This document shows positions 35,056 through 42,858 of a stretch of 54,940 bases of DNA, in pieces (positions within the stretch are counted from its first letter, which is position 1; every line of letters starts with the position of its first letter). The position numbers and the translations under genes were made by a program. Below the pieces are notes generated by a model. That model saw nothing but the letters and a program-made list of their open reading frames with translations, searched no databases and had not been told where the DNA came from. Origin of the DNA: Alphaproteobacteria bacterium (GTDB lineage Bacteria > Pseudomonadota > Alphaproteobacteria > Elsterales > Elsteraceae); the NCBI GenBank assembly GCA_013298565.1, contig JAAFIC010000012.1, positions 1-54,940 of the forward strand. The letters are read 5' to 3'.

Positions 35056-36204
35056 ATGAAGATTATCTCGCTTAAAACTTTTCTGGTCCCGCCACGCTGG
35101 CTGTTTCTGAAAGTGGAAACGGATGAAGGCATCTCCGGTTGGGGCGAACCTGTGCTGGAGGGTCACGCTGAAACGCTGGCCACGAAGATCGCCGAGCTTA
35201 GCGATATGGTCGTGGGCCGCGATCCCCGCCATATCGAAGACATCTGGCAGATGCTGTATCGGAACGGCTGCTACCGTGGCGGCCCGGTGCTGATGAGCGC
35301 CATCTCCGGTCTGGACACCGCGCTGTGGGACATTAAGGGGCGTGCCCTCGGCGTACCGGTGAATGAATTACTGGGCGGCCCAGTGCGCCAGTCGGTTCGC
35401 AGCTATTGCTGGATTGGCGGCGACCGGCCTTCAGGACTGATTGAAGGGGCGATCAAGCTGCGAGATCAGGGCTTTGATGCGGTGAAATTCAATATTTGTG
35501 AAGAATTGCAAATTGTTGATACTTACGCAAAAGTTGACGGCATCATTCAGCGATTGTTCGAGTTGCGCGAAGCGGTCGGCTCTAGCATGGATCTTGCCTT
35601 CGATTTTCACGGGCGGGTCCATTTGCCTATGGCGCGGGTGCTTTTGAAAGAACTGGAACCACTGCGCCCGATCTTTGTCGAGGATGCCGTGGTTTCTGCA
35701 ATGGTCGAGAGCCTGGCAGATTTAGCCCGCGCCACCTCAATCCCGTTGTGTATCGGCGAACGGCTGCATTCCCGCTATGATTTCAAGCGTGTGTTTGAAT
35801 TGCGGGCGGCGCAAGTAATTAACCCTGATCCAGCACACGTCGGCGGCATTTCGGAAACCGTGCGGATCGGGCATTGGGCCGAAGCCTATGACATCGCACT
35901 AGCCCCGCATTGCCCGCTTGGGCCAATTGCGCTGGCAGCCTGTCTTCAGGTTAACGCCGTTTGCCACAACGCCTTCATTCAGGAGCAAAGCCTGGGCATT
36001 CACTATAATCAAGGGGGTGACCTGACCGATTATACTCGCCCCGGACAGGGCTTTACGCTCACGAACGGCCAGCTTCAAATTCCTAACGGCCCCGGCCTTG
36101 GCATCGAAGTTGATGAAGAACGCGTGGTGGAGGCTGCCCGCAGCGGCCACAAATGGCGCGCGCCAGTCTGGCGCCACAAGGATGGCTCGATTGCGGAATG
36201 GTAG
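35056..36204 (+). CDS. dgoD: D-galactonate dehydratase
   Basis: This 382-residue enolase-superfamily enzyme has exactly the length of E. coli DgoD. It dehydrates D-galactonate to 2-keto-3-deoxygalactonate. Metal ligands are seen at Asp in LAFDFHGRVHLP, Glu in IFVEDAV and Glu in IGERLHSRYDF, and the catalytic His in APHCPLGPIALA; the His in DFHG and Glu in FIQEQSLG also match. It starts one base after the 45-residue ORF. Related enzymes act on other sugar acids, but the match is close enough to give the symbol. Confidence 0.9.
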   Translation: MKIISLKTFLVPPRWLFLKVETDEGISGWGEPVLEGHAETLATKIAELSDMVVGRDPRHIEDIWQMLYRNGCYRGGPVLMSAISGLDTALWDIKGRALGVPVNELLGGPVRQSVRSYCWIGGDRPSGLIEGAIKLRDQGFDAVKFNICEELQIVDTYAKVDGIIQRLFELREAVGSSMDLAFDFHGRVHLPMARVLLKELEPLRPIFVEDAVVSAMVESLADLARATSIPLCIGERLHSRYDFKRVFELRAAQVINPDPAHVGGISETVRIGHWAEAYDIALAPHCPLGPIALAACLQVNAVCHNAFIQEQSLGIHYNQGGDLTDYTRPGQGFTLTNGQLQIPNGPGLGIEVDEERVVEAARSGHKWRAPVWRHKDGSIAEW

Positions 36205-36248
36205 CCGATCTAACGTCAAATAGACGGCTGATCGCCGGAAATTCGTCT

Positions 36249-36346
36249 TAGAGCAAATCCCGAGCGGGTGGGGTCGACCCGTCCGACATTTTCAAACAGG
36301 CTCTTAGAGCGATTGACGTGAGCCAAAGCGAACGAAAAACGCTCTA
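36249..36346. repeat. Mosaic intergenic hairpin repeat, copy 3 (98 bp)
   Basis: Two modules share a central TA: 36249-36306 (TAGAGCAAATCCCGAGCGGG...GCTCTTA) and 36305-36346 (TAGAGCG...CGCTCTA). The second contains TGAGCCAAAGCGAACG in its loop, which recurs in copy 5 with a changed but still paired stem. It separates dgoD from the aldolase gene. Confidence 0.85.
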
Positions 36347-36371
36347 GTAATCAAAGCCAGAGTATTTTTGC

Positions 36372-36400
36372 CAGGTCTTGAGCGGGGCCGCCAAGACCTG
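36372..36400. repeat. Perfect 9-bp inverted repeat (CAGGTCTTG/CAAGACCTG)
   Basis: An 11-base loop separates the arms. No T-run follows on either strand, so it is not a standard terminator. It may be a regulatory site of the downstream aldolase gene, 60 bases away. Confidence 0.55.
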
Positions 36401-36459
36401 CCTCGCGCTACGACACCCGAGGCCGAGGGAGTCACTGATTTTCTTAAGGAGGCCGCACT

Positions 36460-37323
36460 TTGAGAGTATTCACGGGCATCCACTGCGTGCTTTTCGCGCT
36501 ATTTGATGCAAGCGAAAGGCTAGACCGCACCGCCATGGCAGCGCAAGCCGACTATGTAAGACAGGCAGGAGCCGATGGGGTCACAGTGCTCGGCCTTGCA
36601 ACTGAAGTTGGCAAACTGACGTTTGCCGAGAGATGCCGGTTGATCGACTGGGCTGCCGAGGACATCCAAGACCTGCCACTTTCGGTTACGATTGCCGGAA
36701 ATTCTGTGGCCGAACAAACGGAGTTGATCCGCCACGCTGAGGCGGCTGGCGCTGCTTGGCTCATCCTACAGCCGCCGCTGGTGGGGGCCTATCCGGCTTC
36801 AGAGTATATCGAGTTCTTCGCCAGGGTTGGGGCTGAAACTCGGCTGCCTTTCGCTATTCAAAATGCCCCGCAATACCTTGGTCGGTCTTTGTCGGACGAA
36901 GACATCGCAGTGTTGCGGGCCAGATGCATCAATTTTACCCTCATCAAATCCGAAACCTCAGCCATTGACCTCGCTGGTCTGGTAACGCGCGTCGGCGGTT
37001 CCCTTACCATCTTGAACGGGCGCGGTGGCCTTGAGATGACGGATTGCCTGAAGGCTGGCTGCGAGGGATTTGTGGTAGCACCAGATGTTTTGCCGGGTGT
37101 CGTCGCGTGCTACCGTGCCTGGGCATCTGGCGAGATCGACTTGGCGCTTTTGGAGTATGAGAGACTTCTGCCTGCCGCCAGTTTTTCCATGCAATCGCTC
37201 GAACATCTCATCTGCTATGGCAAGCGCATCTTTGGCGCACGCAGCGGTATCGCAATCTGTGACAGATCCCCGGCATTGCGCCCGACCGAGTTTGGGCTGA
37301 CGACGGCAGGTGCTTGGGCGTGA
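36460..37323 (+). CDS. DHDPS-family aldolase/dehydratase for a 2-keto-3-deoxy sugar acid
   Basis: This 287-residue (beta/alpha)8 protein is of the dihydrodipicolinate synthase/N-acetylneuraminate lyase superfamily. The Schiff-base Lys is in FTLIKSETS (about 163-171) and an early TEVGK resembles the family's GTTGE. It probably cleaves 2-keto-3-deoxygalactonate, or dehydrates 2-keto-3-deoxy-L-arabonate as in Azospirillum. Context favours a role after the galactonate dehydratase. The start is TTG 36460 with AAGGAGG (36446-36452) before it. A repeat separates it from dgoD, so it may have its own promoter. Confidence 0.75.
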   Translation: MRVFTGIHCVLFALFDASERLDRTAMAAQADYVRQAGADGVTVLGLATEVGKLTFAERCRLIDWAAEDIQDLPLSVTIAGNSVAEQTELIRHAEAAGAAWLILQPPLVGAYPASEYIEFFARVGAETRLPFAIQNAPQYLGRSLSDEDIAVLRARCINFTLIKSETSAIDLAGLVTRVGGSLTILNGRGGLEMTDCLKAGCEGFVVAPDVLPGVVACYRAWASGEIDLALLEYERLLPAASFSMQSLEHLICYGKRIFGARSGIAICDRSPALRPTEFGLTTAGAWA

Positions 37324-37325
37324 AT

Positions 37326-37452
37326 GAGAGCAAATCCCGAGCGGGCGGGCGCATCCGCGCCCTTGGCCGCAGCCTCACCCGACACGCTTGGCGTGTCAAA
37401 CACGCCTGATGCTGCTTTTAGAGCTGCGTGCGATTAATCGCACGCAGCTCTA
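37326..37452. repeat. Mosaic intergenic hairpin repeat, copy 4 (127 bp) with perfect palindrome
   Basis: The left end GAGCAAATCCCGAGCGGG is shared with copies 3 and 5; the centre matches copies 1 and 2 (GGGCGCATCCGCGCCC, GACACGCTTGGCGTGTC). The stem GCAGCCTCA...TGATGCTGC carries a compensatory change relative to GCCGC/GCGGC in copies 1 and 2. The right end (37419-37452) is a perfect 34-bp palindrome and supplies the TAG stop of tlyA. Confidence 0.9.
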
Positions 37453-38184
37453 GCGTTTCCGCGCCGCAATCAAAAACTCCCTATTGCCATCCGGCCCTTC
37501 AATGGGGCTGGGGGCGAGGCCGAATACCTGCCACCCCTCTGCCTCGCTCAACCACGCCTGAATTTTAGCGCAGACCGCCGCGTGCTGCGCCGCATCCCGC
37601 ACAATCCCGCCTTTGCCAAGATTGCCGCGCCCTACCTCGAACTGCGGTTTGATGAGGGCCACCAGCGTGCAGCCGGGGGCGGCGAGGGCTAAGGCGGCGG
37701 GCAGCACCAGCATTAGCGAAATAAAGCTGGCATCGCAGACGATCCAGTTGGGCGGGCCGAGGCGGGCCAGATGAACGGCGGTTAAATCGCGCGCATTGGT
37801 CTGCTCTAGCGCTTCAACGCGGGGATCGGTGCGGAGTTTTTCGGCAAGTTGGTCTTGACCGACATCGACTGCGAGAACCGCCTCGGCCCCGCGCGCCAGC
37901 AGCACTTCCGTAAAGCCGCCGGTAGAGGCCCCAATATCGAGCGCCCTTGCCCCCGCAGGCTCGAGCCTGAAAGCCGCAAGCGCGCCCAGCAGCTTCAACG
38001 CCCCGCGCGATACCCACGGATGATCGGGCACCAACACGCACACAGCCGCAGGATCGGCAACCTCCGCCCCCGGTTTGGTTGTGATTTTCCCGGCAAGCTC
38101 AACCTGCCCCGCCAAGATCATCTGCCGCGCCCGCTCGCGCGATGCCGCGTGACCGTGGGCAACGAGGGTTTGATCGAGCCGCAT
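37450..38184 (-). CDS. tlyA: TlyA-family rRNA 2'-O-methyltransferase
   Basis: This 244-residue protein has an N-terminal S4 RNA-binding domain (RLDQTLVAHGHAASRERARQ) and an FtsJ-like Rossmann fold: SAM site LDIGASTGGFTEVLL (about 82-96) and catalytic residues with DVGQDQL and ALIKPQFEVGR. TlyA enzymes methylate 16S/23S rRNA; 'hemolysin A' is an old name. It is the last gene of an operon (histone deacetylase-like, xseB, ispA, dxs, tlyA). Its stop TAG is the edge of repeat copy 4, and repeat copy 5 touches its start codon. Confidence 0.92.
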   Translation of the reverse strand: MRLDQTLVAHGHAASRERARQMILAGQVELAGKITTKPGAEVADPAAVCVLVPDHPWVSRGALKLLGALAAFRLEPAGARALDIGASTGGFTEVLLARGAEAVLAVDVGQDQLAEKLRTDPRVEALEQTNARDLTAVHLARLGPPNWIVCDASFISLMLVLPAALALAAPGCTLVALIKPQFEVGRGNLGKGGIVRDAAQHAAVCAKIQAWLSEAEGWQVFGLAPSPIEGPDGNREFLIAARKR

Positions 38185-38290
38185 TAGAGCAAATCCCGAG
38201 CGGGTGGAAGCACCCGCGACGACGCATTTGCGTTACAAAACAAAATCATAGAGTGGTTTACCTGAGCCAAAGCGAACGGAAACCGCTCTA
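38185..38290. repeat. Mosaic intergenic hairpin repeat, copy 5 (106 bp)
   Basis: The left module has GCAAAT...ATTTGC enclosing GCGGGTG-gaag-CACCCGC. The right module is AGAGTGGTTT-(TGAGCCAAAGCGAACG)-AAACCGCTCT, whose loop matches copy 3 but whose stem differs and still pairs. It fills the tlyA/dxs spacer and supplies the TAG stop of dxs. Confidence 0.88.
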
Positions 38291-40198
38291 TGCGCTTAAG
38301 GCAGCGGCATTTCCCAAACCAAGGGCCTGTTCCACTGTCGCGGCAATCTTGCGAGCGGAGAGGCCCGCTTCATCATATTGTTTGGCAGGGTTGTCGTGGT
38401 CGATGAACACATCAGGCAGCACCAGCGGGCGCATTTTTAACCCGCGATCCAAGTGCCCACTGAGCGCGAGATGATGCAGCACGAGGCTGCTGAACCCGCC
38501 GACCGAGCCTTCTTCTACCGTTATCAGCACCTCATGCTCAGCAGCGAGCCTTTCCACAAGGTCTGTATCAAGCGGTTTGGCGAAGCGGGCGTCGGCCACC
38601 GTCACCGGCAGGCCGCGTTGCGCCAGCATCTCGGCGGCACTCAGCACTTCGGCAAGCCGCGTACCGTAGGAGAGGATGGCCGCGCGCCCGCCTTCTTTCA
38701 GAATCCGGCCCTTGCCAATGGGTAGTACGCTGCCGCGCTCCGGCAAATCCAACCCCACCCCCTCGCCGCGCGGGTAGCGGAAGGCGATGGGGCCAGCGTC
38801 GTAGGCGGCGGCGGTCGCCACCATATGCATCAACTCCACCTCGTCGGAGGCGGCCATCAGCACCATATTCGGCACCGCACCCAGAAAAGCGGTATCGAAG
38901 CTCCCGGCGTGGGTTGCGCCATCGGCCCCCACCAATCCAGCGCGGTCGATCGCGAAGCGGACGGGCAGGTTCTGGATTGCCACATCATGCACGATCTGAT
39001 CGTAGGCGCGCTGAAGGAAGGTGGAGTAAATCGCGCAGAACGGCTTCAGCCCTTCGCACGCTAACCCTGCCGCGAAGGTTACGGCGTGCTGTTCGGCAAT
39101 TCCCACATCGAAAATGCGCGTGGGGAACAGTTTGCCAAAGCCCGACAGCCCCGTGCCGGACGGCATGGCGGCAGTGATCGCGATAATTCGGTTATCGGCG
39201 TGGGCTTCAGCAATCAGCCCGCGCGCAAAGACCTCGGTATAGCTCGGCACATTACTAGCAGGCTTGGCTTGCGTGCCGGTCAGCACGTCGAACTTGCTCA
39301 CCCCGTGGTACTTGTCGGCAGCCTCTTCGGCAGGCTTATAGCCCCGGCCTTTTTGCGTGACCACATGGATCAGCACGGGGCCTTCGTCGGGCATATCGCG
39401 GACATTGCGAAGCACGGGCAGCAAATGATCTAGGTTATGCCCATCAATGGGGCCGATGTAATAGAAGCCCAGTTCCTCGAACAAGGTGCCGCCCGAAACC
39501 ATACCGCGCGCATATTCTTCGGCCTTGCGCGCCGCGCGCGTTACCTTCGGCCCGAGCGCTTGGGCCACGTCTTTCGCCAGATGCCGCAACGAGCGGTAGG
39601 ATTTAGAGGAAATCAGCCGCGACAGATACGCGCTCATCGCCCCTACCGGGCGGGCGATGGACATGTCGTTATCGTTGAGGATCACCACCAAGCGCGAACG
39701 CATGGCCCCTGCGTTATTCATCGCCTCATAGGCCATGCCCGCGCTCATCGCGCCGTCGCCGATAACGGCGATTATATTGCGCGCTTCACCCTTTAGGTCA
39801 CGCGCCACGGCCATACCCAGCCCAGCAGAGATGGAGGTAGAGCTGTGGGCCGCACCGAACGGATCGAACACGCTTTCCGTGCGCCGCGTGAAGCCCGATA
39901 GCCCCCCTGATTGGCGCAACGTGCGAATACGGTCGCGCCGCCCGGTTAGGATTTTATGGGGATAGGCTTGGTGGCCCACATCCCAGATTAAGCGATCATG
40001 GGGCGTTTTGAACACGGCGTGCAGGGCCACGGTCAGTTCCACCACGCCCAAGCCCGCACCTAAATGCCCGCCGGTGCGGCTAACCGCGTCGATCATCTCA
40101 GCCCGCACTTCTGCCGCCACCGCGCACAACGCTTCGGAATCGAGCGCACGCAGGCCATCAGGCAGCGTGAGTTCATCGAGTAGGGGCGTGTTTACCAT
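38288..40198 (-). CDS. dxs: 1-deoxy-D-xylulose-5-phosphate synthase
   Basis: This 636-residue TPP enzyme makes DXP from pyruvate and glyceraldehyde 3-phosphate, the first step of the MEP isoprenoid pathway. Signatures include [27 protein letters not shown], the TPP/Mg motif [18 protein letters not shown], catalytic Glu in [16 protein letters not shown] and the C-terminal transketolase domain ([13 protein letters not shown]). It lies 29 bases after ispA on the same strand, as in many alphaproteobacteria. Confidence 0.97.
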   Translation of the reverse strand: MVNTPLLDELTLPDGLRALDSEALCAVAAEVRAEMIDAVSRTGGHLGAGLGVVELTVALHAVFKTPHDRLIWDVGHQAYPHKILTGRRDRIRTLRQSGGLSGFTRRTESVFDPFGAAHSSTSISAGLGMAVARDLKGEARNIIAVIGDGAMSAGMAYEAMNNAGAMRSRLVVILNDNDMSIARPVGAMSAYLSRLISSKSYRSLRHLAKDVAQALGPKVTRAARKAEEYARGMVSGGTLFEELGFYYIGPIDGHNLDHLLPVLRNVRDMPDEGPVLIHVVTQKGRGYKPAEEAADKYHGVSKFDVLTGTQAKPASNVPSYTEVFARGLIAEAHADNRIIAITAAMPSGTGLSGFGKLFPTRIFDVGIAEQHAVTFAAGLACEGLKPFCAIYSTFLQRAYDQIVHDVAIQNLPVRFAIDRAGLVGADGATHAGSFDTAFLGAVPNMVLMAASDEVELMHMVATAAAYDAGPIAFRYPRGEGVGLDLPERGSVLPIGKGRILKEGGRAAILSYGTRLAEVLSAAEMLAQRGLPVTVADARFAKPLDTDLVERLAAEHEVLITVEEGSVGGFSSLVLHHLALSGHLDRGLKMRPLVLPDVFIDHDNPAKQYDEAGLSARKIAATVEQALGLGNAAALSA

Positions 40199-40227
40199 CG
40201 AAATTGGTCCAAAAAGGGCAAGAAAAG

Positions 40228-41148
40228 TTACGCGCGACGTTCGACAACAAACCGCGCCACATCGCGCAACCTATCCGCACTGGGGCCGAAAGCATCGAGG
40301 TGCGCGCAGGCTTGTTCGGCCAGAAGGATCGCTTGTGCGCGGGCGCGCTCCACCCCCAGGATAGACACGAAGGTTGCCTTATTAGCACTCGCATCCTTGC
40401 CGGTGTCCTTACCGGTTTCAGCGCTGGAGCTTTCGACATCCAGCAAATCATCGACAATCTGGAAGGCTAGCCCAAGATCGTGGGCGTAGGCGTTGAGCGC
40501 GTGGCGCATCTGCTGCGGTGCTTTGCCCAAAATCGCCCCAGCCTCGCAGGAAAAGGCGATGATCGCGCCCGTCTTCAGCCGTTGCAGCCGCGTGATCGCA
40601 CCAATTTCGAGCGGCAGGCTTTCGGTTTCGGCCTGCAAATCCATCATCTGCCCGCCGCACATGCCCGCAATCCCCGCTGCCTGCGCGAGTTCTTTGACAA
40701 GCTCGATCCGCACTGCCGGATCGCCGTGAACGCCCGCATCGGCCAAAACCTCGAAGGCGCGGGTCAGCAGCGCATCGCCGGCCAGGATTGCCGTGGCTTC
40801 ATCGTACATGCGGTGAACCGTGGGGCGGCCCCGGCGCAGTTCCGCATCATCCATCGCGGGTAGATCGTCGTGAATAAGCGAATAGGTGTGCAGCATCTCC
40901 ACTGCCGCCGCCACTTTCACGGCAGACGAGGGCGAGACGTTAAACAGTGCCGCCGATTCAACGACCAGAAAAGGCCGCAACCGCTTGCCGCCGCCTAAGA
41001 CTGCGTAACGCATGGCCGCCGACAGGCGCGCTTCGCCGCTCTCGCCACCGCCATCGGGGATGAGCCGATCCAGCATAGCCTGAACGTCGGTCGCCACGTC
41101 GGCCATCGCGGTTTGCAAAGGCAAGGAGCGGCCTTCAAGATTGGGCAT
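40228..41148 (-). CDS. ispA: Polyprenyl synthetase (farnesyl diphosphate synthase type)
   Basis: This protein has 306 residues from ATG 41148. The first Asp-rich motif is [17 protein letters not shown] and the second [11 protein letters not shown], with [12 protein letters not shown] and [10 protein letters not shown] in between, typical of IspA-type geranyl/farnesyl diphosphate synthases. It condenses IPP with allylic diphosphates. The start overlaps the end of xseB by 14 bases and has GGAG seven bases before it on the minus strand. Confidence 0.94.
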   Translation of the reverse strand: MPNLEGRSLPLQTAMADVATDVQAMLDRLIPDGGGESGEARLSAAMRYAVLGGGKRLRPFLVVESAALFNVSPSSAVKVAAAVEMLHTYSLIHDDLPAMDDAELRRGRPTVHRMYDEATAILAGDALLTRAFEVLADAGVHGDPAVRIELVKELAQAAGIAGMCGGQMMDLQAETESLPLEIGAITRLQRLKTGAIIAFSCEAGAILGKAPQQMRHALNAYAHDLGLAFQIVDDLLDVESSSAETGKDTGKDASANKATFVSILGVERARAQAILLAEQACAHLDAFGPSADRLRDVARFVVERRA

Positions 41149-41374
41149 CGAACGGCTCCGTTCCGACCGCACCGTTTGGCCCGGCAACGATTTTATCTAT
41201 TTTGGCCTGGGCTTCCGCCAGTTTTGCATCGCAGTGGCGGCGCAGGCGCACCCCCCGGTCATAGGCCCCAACGGCATCATCGAGCTTGCCTTTGCCCGAT
41301 TCAAGATCGCGCACAATGGCTTCCAGTTGCGCCATCGCGTCCTCGAAGCTCAACCCTGCAATATCATCGCTCAT
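41135..41374 (-). CDS. xseB: Exodeoxyribonuclease VII small subunit
   Basis: This 79-residue helical protein has the XseB core SFEDAMAQLEAIVRDLESG and LDDAVGAYDRGVRLRRHCDAKL. It joins XseA to form exonuclease VII, which degrades single-stranded DNA. It lies between the deacetylase-like gene and ispA, in the usual alphaproteobacterial order; xseA is not in this window. Confidence 0.95.
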   Translation of the reverse strand: MSDDIAGLSFEDAMAQLEAIVRDLESGKGKLDDAVGAYDRGVRLRRHCDAKLAEAQAKIDKIVAGPNGAVGTEPFDAQS

Positions 41375-41395
41375 TGCGGCCCTGCACCCTTCCCA

Positions 41396-42352
41396 TCACG
41401 AAACATCCGGCGCGGCCATCAGCGCCAACACATGCGCTGCCGTACTCTCCGCCAACGCGCCAAGGTCATACCCGCCCTCTAAGGTCGAAACAACCCGCCC
41501 GTCACACACATAGGCGGCAACGCGCAAAATTTCACGGGTGACCCATTGATAATCCGGCTCGAACAGCGCCATTGATGCCAGCGGATCATCGGCATGACCA
41601 TCGAACCCCGCTGAGATAAAGATGAAATCCGGCGAAAATTCGGAGAGGGCCGGCAGAATATGCTCCGAGAAGGCATGACGGAAATCGCTCGACCCCGCCC
41701 CCGGAGCCAGGGGGACGTTCAGGATATTGCCAACGCCGCGCTCGCTGCGCCCGCCCGTGCCGGGATAGAGCGGAAATTGGTGCGTAGAGGCAAAGAATAC
41801 GGCCGGTTCCGCCTCGAAAATCGCCTGAGTGCCATTGCCGTGATGCACATCGAAGTCGATAATCGCCACGCGCTTCACGCCATACTGCGCCCGCACATAG
41901 GCCGCACCCACCGCGACATTATTAAAGAAACAAAACCCCATCGACTGACGGGCTTCGGCATGGTGCCCCGGCGGGCGCACCGCGCAGAAGGCGTTCGACG
42001 CCTCCCCCGCCATAACGGCATCGACGGCAGCGCAAACCGCCCCGGCGGCGCGCAACGCCGCTTCCTTCGTGCCGGTAGAGGCAATGGTATCGGTATCAAT
42101 CGCTAGAGGCTGCTCCACCCCATCCGGCTGTGCCCCAGGGAGAGCGGATAACATGCCTTCGACGAAATCGCGCGGATGGACGCGCGCCAATTGATCCAGG
42201 GCTGCCAACGGGGCGTCGCGCCGCAACAACGCCTCAAACTCCGGCGCATCCAGGCGGGCCAGCACCGCGCGCAAGCGATCCGGGCGCTCGGGGTGCATTG
42301 GGCCGGGATCGTGGTGCAGGCAGGCTTCGTGCGTGAGGAGCAGGGTCGTCAT
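41396..42352 (-). CDS. Histone deacetylase-like amidohydrolase (class II/AcuC-like)
   Basis: This 318-residue protein has all zinc-hydrolase motifs of the histone deacetylase superfamily: RPPGHHAEARQSMGFCFFNN, IIDFDVHHGNGTQ, SAGFDGHADDP and the C-terminal STLEGGYDL. It removes acetyl or similar acyl groups from small molecules or proteins; the natural substrate is not known. It precedes xseB by 21 bases and heads the operon that runs to tlyA. Confidence 0.92.
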   Translation of the reverse strand: MTTLLLTHEACLHHDPGPMHPERPDRLRAVLARLDAPEFEALLRRDAPLAALDQLARVHPRDFVEGMLSALPGAQPDGVEQPLAIDTDTIASTGTKEAALRAAGAVCAAVDAVMAGEASNAFCAVRPPGHHAEARQSMGFCFFNNVAVGAAYVRAQYGVKRVAIIDFDVHHGNGTQAIFEAEPAVFFASTHQFPLYPGTGGRSERGVGNILNVPLAPGAGSSDFRHAFSEHILPALSEFSPDFIFISAGFDGHADDPLASMALFEPDYQWVTREILRVAAYVCDGRVVSTLEGGYDLGALAESTAAHVLALMAAPDVS

Positions 42353-42427
42353 CTTGGCTCTTATGCTCTTTCGTCGGATCTCTTGCCTCGGCTACAGGCG
42401 CGGTGCTGCCTTTCGGGCGCGATATGA

Positions 42428-42691
42428 CTATTCCCCGCCCCTTGTCGCAGCGCAACCCGCTTGCACCAAAAACCGCCACCCAGTGACCATATCCTGAATT
42501 TCGAGGAGATTATGGCCTGCCGCGCGGCAAAAATCGGGAAAATCCCGATGGGTGTTCGGATCATCCGAAAGCAGCCATATCTGCTGACCGGGATGAAGCG
42601 CCTGCGCTGCTTTACGAAAGCGCAGAATCGGTAAAGGACACCGCAGGCCAGTACAATCAAGCGTTAAAATGTCATTCGCACCATCGCCCAC
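42428..42691 (-). CDS. TusA/SirA-family sulfurtransferase-like protein
   Basis: This 87-residue protein has the TusA fold with the active-site Cys in LDCTGLRCPLPILRFRKA (C-P-x-P) and a second half DPNTHRDFPDFCRAAGHNLLE. It relays sulfur in pathways such as tRNA thiolation. The start is GTG. The next gene on this strand begins 75 bases downstream; the GGDEF/EAL gene diverges upstream. Confidence 0.87.
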   Translation of the reverse strand: MGDGANDILTLDCTGLRCPLPILRFRKAAQALHPGQQIWLLSDDPNTHRDFPDFCRAAGHNLLEIQDMVTGWRFLVQAGCAATRGGE

Positions 42692-42858
42692 GGTTCAGTT
42701 CGGTCCCCTTCATAGCGCACTTAGGAGTGCCGTTACAATCTTATGCGAACCCTAATTTTGTTAAAATACCGTTGGTGATTACGCTGTATGAATGTAGATT
42801 AATATTGCCGTCGTACCACGCTACGGCTTCACCTTCCATTCGGATTTGTGCATTCCCC

